Assembly (NCBI GenBank): GCA_014084085.1
Contig: NPFB01000049.1
Span: forward strand, 343,529 to 407,528
Direction of reading: 5' to 3'
Source: Hondaea fermentalgiana
Taxonomy: Eukaryota > Sar > Bigyra > Thraustochytrida > Thraustochytriidae
Length of the DNA stretch: 64,000 nt
The position numbers were made by a program, and so were the translations under genes. Below, one piece after another: positions 28,527-36,526 of the stretch (positions are counted from its first letter, which is position 1; every line of letters starts with the position of its first letter). Below the pieces are notes generated by a model. It did not search any database. It worked only from the letters and a program-made list of their open reading frames with translations, and had not been told where the DNA came from.

Positions 28527-31198
28527 GCGTCGCATTTCACGTCGAGGGAGCTGCGGATCGAGAGAGCTGCGACTCGAGGGTGTGTAATAGGATCGAGGGA
28601 GCTGCGGCTCGAGGATGATGCTGTACATCACGAGGTTTCTTCCTCTTTAAAAGCTCTGTTCATTGCGTGCCGCCGGACATTCGTGTCAGAGTATGACGAA
28701 CCATGATGTACCGATGCCGATGCCAATGCCGATGCCTGATATAAATCCCGACTGATGCAGCTGAGCTTCTCAGTGTCTACGATCAGCCAGACGATATTTC
28801 TCTTCGCATTCGACGTCACCACTTTTAGGCTTGCATCGTTTTTTACCTCCTTCAAGGCCCGAGCGAGGCATTGCCGATCGAGTCAGCAAATCGATTGTTG
28901 CAACTGCTCGCTTGCATTCATCATCATGGAAATGCATCATTTTGGATCAGCGGACCTTTACTGCTTCGGCAGCGTACCGTACTGCCGGTCGACGCACTTT
29001 TTTTCGGTTCTTTGCTGCTGGCGTGAAGGCGATTGAGGATGAGTCGTTGATCTTACTTAGATTGGTGTAAGCCTAATCCAAGCTGGCTTTTCGATCTAGG
29101 AGAAGAAGAGCGCGGATGCTAGTTGATTTTGCAAAGAGCGAGGGCACAGACATGGAGGCTGGCTGGCTCGAAATCCATTCTTTTTAAAATGAATGACCGG
29201 ACATCCAAAGGAGTGCCGACATCTCCGCGGCGCGGCCTGAGCCAAACCAGGCAACTGGGGACGCACGTCACTGGTCATGGTGGGTGCAGCGGCAGGCTGC
29301 ATATACTCAAAACGATAGCAATTCATGAGAAAGCAATGGACAAACTTGAGTGTCCGCGGCGGACAGCCTGGATCGAGCAGTCCGGCTAACCAGAAGCTGT
29401 ACTTTTCCCCTTTAACAGCGCGGCGCAGCGATGCGAGCTCACATTCAGGGTTCTTTCTTCCTGTGGAATAGACTGTTGTCTCGTCTCGCACGTTTATCCG
29501 GCGAGGGACAAAAGGTCATTCTCTTTCTTTCCACCTTCCCTCTTTCCGACGCGAAACTTGATTCTTCTGATCCCGGTGCCGTGCGCGGTTTTTCAGTCGG
29601 TCTTGTCGGGTCGATCTGCGACGTCTTTCTTTCTAACTTGCTTTCTGTTTGGCCTAGTTTCTTTCTTTCCTCCGTCCTTCCTTTCTATACCCACCTGTTT
29701 CCCACCTTTCTTCTCTACTTTTAGGTCCATCCTTGGCCGCTGCGCTGCCGACGCTGACGTGCCGCTGCGACATTGGCCATGGGAGATGACAGAGATGAGG
29801 CTGCTATGGCTGCAGCCCGCTGCCCGCGGAGCGTGCAGGCGGAACTGATTGCGGCTAGCACGAGGCTTTCGACGAAAGCTGTAGCTTAAAAACTGGCAGA
29901 AGGACACGAAGAGCTCACAGACTCCATACTGTCTGATTGGAGTGGTGGGCGCGGCAGCCTGGCTTCAAATTACTTTTCTGTTGTTACTACTTCTATTGGT
30001 CGTAGTACTATCTTGACATCGCGTCTTCCTCTCCGCTCCCAACCGACAGCCTTTGGCGTCAATACGCGACGTCAACGCAGCGTCGCGTCCATTCCGGTGC
30101 CGCAAGTCAAGTCTTCATCCTCGAGTCAAGTCCATTTCCGTCCGTTGCTGCGCCACGCCTTCGCGCCGCAGCCGGCCCGCCGTTGCGGCTTGTCCTGTGC
30201 CCGGCAGTGGCCATGGTGGCTGGCCCCATCGGGGACAGGAAAGCGTCGGCCTTGGAGCGGCTTCCTGTCTCATGATGCTTCTCCCTCTTGGAGACAGGTT
30301 TCCGGTGGGCCGGTGTGGGAAGACGCGCCACTTCTTACCAAGCGAGTAGACGAAACCCCCATCCCCCCCAGCGTCCCCACCTGCGCCACTGTCACCAGGT
30401 CCCGCCACAGCTGCCGCTGTGGCTGCCGTGGCAAGGTGACGGTGCGCGTTGGGTCCGGGAGTAGCCAGCTAGCTGCCTGTGTCTTGCAGTGGTTACTGCT
30501 CGTGCAGGTCCCTTGGTGCAGCCGTCAGGACCCGCGTGGCCGAAAGCACCCGCAGGTCGTGCCCGGGAGCCCGGTAGCGGGGCGCTAGCCGGCCCTAGCT
30601 TTGAGGGGGCCCGTCGTGGCCCGCAGCGGCCCGCAGCGGCCCGCAGCGGAGGCCGCAACGGATCGATTGCGAATCGAGGTATACGCGGGCTGCACCGCGG
30701 AGTCTATGCGTCCTTGCGGGCGCGGCCTTGCGGGCGCAGCCTTGCAAGCGCTGCGCGACAGACTTGCCGGCCGCGCTGGTCCATGCCGCGAGGAAGGACG
30801 GGAGCCGGCGATCGATCGATCCCGGGTGGCGGGCTGGCTGCCTGGCTGGCTGGATTGCTCACTCGCTGGCTCTGCGGCCAGCCAGCCGGCCTGCCTGCTG
30901 TCTTCGACCATGGCGGCTGGACCTGCTCCAGCAATCCGCTGCTAATCTGGCTTTCTGCCAGCTGCTGCAAATTCCCAACCCAAAAACCTTTCCCGACCAC
31001 CACCCACCCGTCCATCCGCCCAGCCATCCAGCCGCGGCAGCCCGTTTTGCTTGTCAGCCAGCTGTGGCGACCTGTTCTGCGGCCAGCTGCACTGCAGCCA
31101 GCACCAGCGAGCCCGCGCGCGACGTCGAGGGCGGGCGTCTTCACCCTGGCGAGCTGGCTTGAAGCGGTCCGGAGGAGGCGACAGACAGAAGGTAGACC

Positions 31199-31250
<52 letters not shown>
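31199..31250 (+). repeat. (CAGA)n microsatellite
   Basis: About thirteen CAGA units, 250 bp upstream of ATG22-like copy 3. The same unit recurs upstream of the tandem membrane gene at 35107 and around the gap at 58682. Confidence 0.95.
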
Positions 31251-31499
31251 TCGATAGGGCGGGCACGCGCAGGCTCGGCACACAAGCAAGTAGGAGAGAA
31301 GCGGAAAGCGGGGAAGAGCGGACCCGCGTGCTGCGCGTGCACCGCGGACGCCTCGCCATCGGAGCCCGGACCCGGTTGGGACCGCCTCGCACACCGCGCC
31401 GCGGTCGCAGGCACCAGGCACTGCACTGGACGGAAGAGGGAGGAGGCGGCTGCGGTCTTGACGCGAGCGAGTTTGTGGAGAAGCAGCAGCAGCGGCGGC

Positions 31500-33215
31500 A
31501 TGTTGGGCGACGGCAAAAACGCGACCACGCCCGAGCTGGCGGACGAAAGCAGCGTGGAGTCGCGGAGCGAGGCCGACATGTCCGGCAGCGACGGAGCGCA
31601 GTCCCTGGGCGTCTCGTTCGCGCAGGAACAGACGTCAGAAAACGGCGGCGGCTGCTTGACGCGATGGCGACCGTGGTCTCGATTCGCAGACGAGGCCAAG
31701 GGCTTCGTGTACCTTTACGCTGCGCGCGGAGGACCTAGTGTGTATGCAGCCCTTTTCGCCAATGTTGCCTTGAACGAGTTTGCCTACTCGGTCGCGGACT
31801 GCGACGGAACCGTGTTGAACGGGAGCATGCAAGCAAGTTCTGTGGTCTCCTCCATTGGCGTCGTGGCCGGCATCCTCACGGCCGTGCTCAGTCCCATTAT
31901 CGGCACCATCTCCGACCTGACGCCACGCCGCAAAGGCATCATGGGCGCAAGCTATGTCGTGCTGCTCATCAGCATTCTCGTGCAGGTCATTCTTTTCATT
32001 TCCAAAGATTCCGACAAGGTTGACCCGGACGATTCGGACAGCATGCTCCCGCGCCCTGTGGCACAGTCGAGCGCCGCGCTCGTTGTTCTTTGTGCCGCCA
32101 TCGTCATCAAGACGCTTTCGTACGAGTCTGCGGCGCTTCTGACCTCCACTTTCGCGCCCGAGCTGGCCACCGACGACAAGGAGGTCGCGCGCTACGTCGG
32201 CTACGCCTACCTACTCATGAACTGGTCGCAGCTCTTTTGCGCAATCGTCATCATTGCCGTGGCCATGGGCGCCGGCTTTGACTCTTTTCAGCAGGCAGTT
32301 ATGGGCGGAGTCTTCGTCCTGATCTATTGTATCATCTACTTTGTGCCGGGCTATCGTCTCATGGAGGCACGCACGCGGATTGACCCAACCTTTAAGCGCT
32401 CCTGGTGCGGTCTCTTGCACCTCGGAGAGACGTTGCTCGAGGCTCTTGTTCGCTACCCTGACCTCATTAAGTTCTTCGTTTCCTGGTCGTTCGCAAACGC
32501 TGCTTCCACGGCTGTCTCCGTCCTGGCGACCTCGTACCTTCAGAACTACCTTGGCTTTGATGGCACCACCACATCGGCTCTGCTCGCCCTCGCGCTTCTT
32601 TTCTCTGTTCCGGGCTCTCTTCTCGTCCCGCGCCTCTCGCGCTTTTATTCGCTCAAGACCACTTACGTGCTGGTCAATGCGTTCTACGGCCTGACCTTTA
32701 CGCTGGCGCCCGTCGTCTTTCTTTCGGACGAGGTCTTGGTCAACGATGCGAACGCCACAACAGTCACGACCAACTACGGTTTCTGCGACGAATTCGCTGT
32801 CGAAGCTTCAAACGAAACACAGTTCGAGGCCCGGGGCTATGTGTTCTACCTTGTAATCTGCTTTTGCATCGTTTGGGGTGTTCTTCTCGGAGGCATTTAT
32901 ACTGCAAGTACCAGTCTTTTCAGTGCCTTGGTCCCAGGAGGCAAGGAGGCTACTTATTTCTCCCTCAAGGTCACGCTCGCCAATGTTCTCACATGGCTGC
33001 CTTCGCTCGCGTACACGGCCATCAACGAGGCTGGCGCGACGCGCTGGGCAATCATTTCTCTCGGCCCTATTTTCCTTGTGGCTGCCGTGATCGCGGCCTT
33101 TATTAACCTCGACAAAGCCAAGATGGACATCGGGTCAACCTTGCATCGTCGCCAGGGCAAGGTCTGGGCGGAGCACAAGAGTGATGAGAACGAGAAGACT
33201 GCCACTTCCTGCTAA
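31500..33215 (+). CDS. ATG22/UMF1-like major facilitator protein, copy 3
   Basis: 571 residues from the ATG at 31500 (MLGDGKNATTPEL). The frame is open further upstream through the CAGA repeat, but without a plausible start and with no conserved sequence, so I start here. The first 65 residues are a hydrophilic, Ser/Glu-rich cytosolic tail absent from copy 1. Family marks: YSVADCDGTVLNGSMQASSV, an intact GTISDLTPRRKG MFS motif, FISKDSDKVDPDDSDS, YPDLIKFFVSWSFANAAST, and TWLPSLAYTAINEAGATRW. Two N-x-[ST] sites lie in the non-conserved loop near nt 32750-32815 (NDANATT, ASNETQ), which would be lumenal or extracellular. It is most similar to copy 2 at 25759. Role inferred: vacuolar or plasma-membrane efflux of amino acids or similar solutes. 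Confidence 0.87.
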   Translation: MLGDGKNATTPELADESSVESRSEADMSGSDGAQSLGVSFAQEQTSENGGGCLTRWRPWSRFADEAKGFVYLYAARGGPSVYAALFANVALNEFAYSVADCDGTVLNGSMQASSVVSSIGVVAGILTAVLSPIIGTISDLTPRRKGIMGASYVVLLISILVQVILFISKDSDKVDPDDSDSMLPRPVAQSSAALVVLCAAIVIKTLSYESAALLTSTFAPELATDDKEVARYVGYAYLLMNWSQLFCAIVIIAVAMGAGFDSFQQAVMGGVFVLIYCIIYFVPGYRLMEARTRIDPTFKRSWCGLLHLGETLLEALVRYPDLIKFFVSWSFANAASTAVSVLATSYLQNYLGFDGTTTSALLALALLFSVPGSLLVPRLSRFYSLKTTYVLVNAFYGLTFTLAPVVFLSDEVLVNDANATTVTTNYGFCDEFAVEASNETQFEARGYVFYLVICFCIVWGVLLGGIYTASTSLFSALVPGGKEATYFSLKVTLANVLTWLPSLAYTAINEAGATRWAIISLGPIFLVAAVIAAFINLDKAKMDIGSTLHRRQGKVWAEHKSDENEKTATSC

Positions 33216-33641
33216 AAAGTGCTATTGTAGACTATTCGAAATGTCAAGCTTCTTTTCATCTTTGGCTCCTTCACAGTCAATCAAGGCAACTTCGGCGTCG
33301 GACTCCGAACCTCCTCTCTCTTCGACTCGCCCCTACGCGCGCGGGACACGGATCTTTCTGAGACAGAGTCTTGTAAGATTTGTCCACCGTAAATGACTTG
33401 GGCGTGTTTGGAGTTCTATCAAACATAATATAACGGATCCAGAGACAAAGATATCCCCTCAAGATCCACCGCCAGTTGCACTGTTGCCATGGTTGAAAGA
33501 GATCGTGACGTGGACCATGGCAAGATAGCAAACGCGAAGCTTCGCAAGTCACGCGCGCTTGTTTGACGAAGGAGCGACGTGCGAGAGCGCGAGCAAGAGC
33601 GAGAGCGTGGAGCGAGAGAGGTGAAGAAGCTTCCGGGAAAG
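33216..33641. other. Intergenic region before the tandem membrane genes
   Basis: 426 bp between two plus-strand genes. The last 70 bp are purine-rich (GAGCGCGAGCAAGAGCGAGA), probably the 5' UTR. No other element seen. Confidence 0.5.
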
Positions 33642-34445
33642 ATGGCCAAGGTGCTTGGCGCCGCGGTGGCGCTCGGCGTGGCGGCGGCGTACGTGACCCC
33701 GCTGGCGCTTTGGCTGGGCCTGCAAAAGGACCCCAGCGAGGTGCAGAGCTTAATGGCGCCGTGGAGCAAAGACAGCCTTCTTGGCAGCGTTGATTCGTGG
33801 GGCGTTCTCGCGGGAGGTATGCTGCTTCTTTACAACCTCTCCTACGTGCTGACGCTCCATGCCAAAATGCCCACAACGCAGATGCGAGTGACGGGCCTTA
33901 TGCGCATTCTCGTGGGTATTGCGCTCCTCTATGCGCACTTTGAACTCAAGGCGCCGAACATGAACTTGATTATCGCAGGCAACGACATCACCACGGGACT
34001 TTTCACTGTGCTGATCCCCACGTCAGCCATGTCGCTCATCCCCAACACGCTCATCACCGCGGTTCTGGGAGCTGCCTTTTTTTTTCCAGAACTGCGCGCA
34101 AAAATCGGTCCCATCTTTGCAAAGCTCGCTGCGGCGATTCCTGTTGCCAAAGTGGATCCCATCGTTCCCGATCAGTTGACGCTCTTTGTCCTTGGAAGCT
34201 TTCTCATGGCCATTTACGCGACTCTGCCCCTTGTTGGTGCGCTCACCATGAACACTCGCTGCCTGCGCGCCACGGGTAAAGTGGCTGCTTACACGGTCTT
34301 TCTCTTTGCCGTTGCGTACGCCAGAAGTCTCATCAGCCCAGAAGTTGCAGTGGCCTACGGCGGCGCGCACGCCATCGCAGCTGCGCTTCTTTTGACCTTT
34401 GTGCCCAAGGAGGCTATGCCCACCAAGAAACAAAAGACGATTTGA
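33642..34445 (+). CDS. Unrecognised multi-span membrane protein, tandem copy A
   Basis: 267 residues from the ATG at 33642 (MAKVLGAAVALG). I do not recognise the family. About seven or eight hydrophobic segments are visible, beginning at residues 3-24, 47-68, 79-100 and 105-150, then 178-200, 212-232 and 237-258. Distinctive blocks shared with copy B are PTTQMRVTGLMRILVG, LKAPNMN, SLIPN, TLPLVGALTMNT-x-CLRATG and GGAHAIAAALLL. The C-terminus is short and Lys-rich (PTKKQKTI). There is no signal peptide distinct from the first span and no recognisable catalytic or transport motif. It sits 661 bp upstream of its paralogue in the same orientation. Confidence 0.82.
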   Translation: MAKVLGAAVALGVAAAYVTPLALWLGLQKDPSEVQSLMAPWSKDSLLGSVDSWGVLAGGMLLLYNLSYVLTLHAKMPTTQMRVTGLMRILVGIALLYAHFELKAPNMNLIIAGNDITTGLFTVLIPTSAMSLIPNTLITAVLGAAFFFPELRAKIGPIFAKLAAAIPVAKVDPIVPDQLTLFVLGSFLMAIYATLPLVGALTMNTRCLRATGKVAAYTVFLFAVAYARSLISPEVAVAYGGAHAIAAALLLTFVPKEAMPTKKQKTI

Positions 34446-35106
34446 TTGAAATCAACCCTGAGGAAAGAAAATTGATGTGATGTGATTTGATTTGATTTGA
34501 TTGATTTGATCTGATCTGATTCGATGAATGAGGTCTCTATTCACCATGTGGCGCTCTTCTTCATCAGCGACATCAACAGAATGATGGCGTGCTTCCGTGC
34601 GACTGTGTAAGTGTGAACATACTTATTGCCTTTCGAAATACAGAAGTCGAGCTTGGTCGAGTCGCACTTACCAAGCCGACAGCTATAGCCAGACAGCCAG
34701 CCAGTCAGCCAGTTGGCCTGATGAAGGCCGAACAAGCCTTCTTGGATGCACGATACGTCCTTTCAGCGACCTCAAAAGGCATAAACGAACCGCCTGCAAT
34801 TCATTCACTCACCGTTAGATCTTTCGGATAGTTCTTTTCGATTCGTTTCGATTCGTTCCTTCTAGACATTCGATTCGTTCCTTCTAGACATGCATCCAAC
34901 CTGGAAAGCGATCGGCGCTTGGCAGGCAGACCATCAGCAAACGCGCTCGGGAGCACCAGACGCTGCGTTGAGGAAAACGAGCTGAGCTCCTACTCGTGCG
35001 CGCACAGCCATCAGGAAAGCCGACGTCAAGGCGGCAGACCGACCGACAGACAGACAGACAGACAGGCAGACGGGCAGGCGGGAAGTCAGGAAAGAGCTGC
35101 AACGAA
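34446..35106. other. Intergenic region between tandem copies A and B
   Basis: 661 bp containing (GATTT)-type repeats at 34478-34525, a (CAGC)-rich patch near 34690, two 22-bp direct repeats at 34849-34892, and a (GACA)n patch at 35042-35070 just upstream of copy B. No gene seen. Confidence 0.6.
34849..34892 (+). repeat. Tandem 22-bp direct repeat
   Basis: CGATTCGTTCCTTCTAGACA is present at 34849-34868 and 34871-34890, an adjacent perfect duplication in the 5' flank of copy B. Confidence 0.9.
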
Positions 35107-35934
35107 ATGGCGACCAAGCCGCTCGGAGCCATCGTGGCGCTCGGCGTTGCGTCCGCGTACGCCGCACCGCTCGTGCTGTGGCTCGGTATGAAGAAGGATG
35201 TCGCCGAGGTGCAGGAGCTCATGACCCCGTGGACTGCGCTCGAGGGCTTCAAGAAGGGAAATCTTCTCGGCGATTTGAACTCGTGGGGCACCCTCGTTGG
35301 AGGCTGTCTCCTCCTCTACAACTTTCTTTACGTGATGACGCTTCATTCGAACCTGCCCACAACGCAGATGCGCGTCACTGGACTCATGCGCATTCTCGTT
35401 GGCGCAGCGCTTCTCTACGCGCATTATGTGCTCAAGGCCCCGAATATGAACATTCTCCTGGCGGCAAACGATATTTCCACGGGCCTCCTCAGCATCATTT
35501 TCCCCTCGTCGATCATGTCCCTCATCCCGAACGCGTTCCTTACCGCTGGCCTTGGTGCCGGTGTCCTTCTCCCGGACCTGCGTGCCGAGCTCACAAGGCT
35601 CTTTGCCAAGCTCGCCACAACACTCCCCTTCGAAGGCGTCGATCCCGTTGTTCCGGATCTTCCAACTCTGTTCGTCCTTGGCGTCTTCATCATGGCCACC
35701 TACGCCACGCTACCTCTTGTCGGTGCTCTCACAATGAACACGCCGTGTCTGCGCGCTACGGGTAACGCGGCCGCCTACGCTGTTCTTATTTTTTTCGCTG
35801 CAGGTGCACACAAGCTCATTGACCAAGAGGTCGCGATGGTTTATGCAGGTGCTCATGCCATTGCGGCCGTGCTTTTGCTTCTCTTCGTGCCCGAAGAGGC
35901 GCCGCTCGTTACGGAAAAGGAAAAGACAAACTGA
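35107..35934 (+). CDS. Unrecognised multi-span membrane protein, tandem copy B
   Basis: 275 residues from the ATG at 35107 (MATKPLGAIVALG). It aligns along its whole length with copy A; the longest identical block is PTTQMRVTGLMRILVG, and it has nine extra residues near position 45 (ALEGFKKGN). Topology looks the same, seven or eight spans. The frame is open upstream through a (GACA)n patch that would encode D-R-Q-T repeats; this is rejected as coding because copy A starts at the equivalent Met. No family function is recognised. Conservation of the loops around M-R-V-T-G-L-M-R suggests a functional site there. The C-terminus is charged (VTEKEKTN). Confidence 0.82.
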   Translation: MATKPLGAIVALGVASAYAAPLVLWLGMKKDVAEVQELMTPWTALEGFKKGNLLGDLNSWGTLVGGCLLLYNFLYVMTLHSNLPTTQMRVTGLMRILVGAALLYAHYVLKAPNMNILLAANDISTGLLSIIFPSSIMSLIPNAFLTAGLGAGVLLPDLRAELTRLFAKLATTLPFEGVDPVVPDLPTLFVLGVFIMATYATLPLVGALTMNTPCLRATGNAAAYAVLIFFAAGAHKLIDQEVAMVYAGAHAIAAVLLLLFVPEEAPLVTEKEKTN

Positions 35935-36526
35935 AAGGCACCAACACATTCGTCAAAGCGTCCGTTCGCTGTCACGGCGCTACTGCGAGAGCCATGGCTG
36001 TAACCGCACGCAACCTTTGCTGATGCACACGTCTGGCGACGATCTCGTGCGACCAATGTATAGCCAGATCTGGTCCTGATCAATCTTCTTCAATTGAACG
36101 CATGAATCAAAGTTTGAAGCCCAAAACACAAAGAAGCGGAACGCCACTTCCAATCACTCGCTTACAAATTTCAATTTCTTCTTCTTCTTCTTCTTCTTCT
36201 TCTTCTTCTCCTTCTTCTTCTTTTTCTATTTCTTTCGTCTGTTTGTATCACAGGCAGAAGTAGTCTCGCGGTCATTTTCTTTCTGAGTCACTTGATGGAA
36301 ACAAAACCAGAATATTCTTGATCCAAACGGATAGGTGCCGCACCTTCAGGCGCATGTATAAATGCGGCACAGACGCTCACTCCTGCATGGAACTCATAAA
36401 CAAGAGAGCGGTGCGCGGAGAGGCCGGCGCTCGTGACGTCGCGGCACCAGTACATCCATCCTATAAACGCTGAGTGCACGAATTCAAAGTCTAACTTCGT
36501 CTCGCACGGAAGGAAATAAAGCTAGC
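35935..36526. other. Intergenic region with (CTT)n
   Basis: 592 bp between plus-strand genes; a (CTT)n/pyrimidine tract at 36176-36232 is the only obvious element. Confidence 0.6.
36176..36222 (+). repeat. (TTC)n microsatellite
   Basis: About fifteen TTC units with one interruption (CTCC), polypyrimidine on the coding strand, 300 bp upstream of the zinc finger/TPR gene. Confidence 0.9.

Larger units (their letters stand above)
27382..31499. other. 4.1-kb intergenic region between ATG22-like copies 2 and 3
   Basis: No frame here has a coherent protein signature on either strand. Contents seen: a 16-bp perfect inverted repeat at 27833-27884, a CTGCAG/CTG-rich tract at 28490-28530, a GC-rich part at 30100-30950 with GGCTGGCTGCC-type runs, and a (CAGA)n array at 31199-31250. 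It should contain two divergent promoters and may hide a non-coding transcript or a short spliced gene that I cannot recognise. Confidence 0.5.

Noticed and set aside
30489..31499. An N-terminal extension of ATG22-like copy 3
   Set aside because: The frame passes through the (CAGA)n array and simple GC-rich sequence with no similarity to copies 1 or 2; the ATG at 31500 is a normal start.
27382..31499. tRNA or small structural RNA genes in the larger intergenic regions
   Set aside because: I looked for T-loop-like GGTTCGA/GGTTCAA patterns with a matching acceptor stem and for U6- or 5S-like sequence and found nothing that folds convincingly; a covariance-model scan would be decisive.
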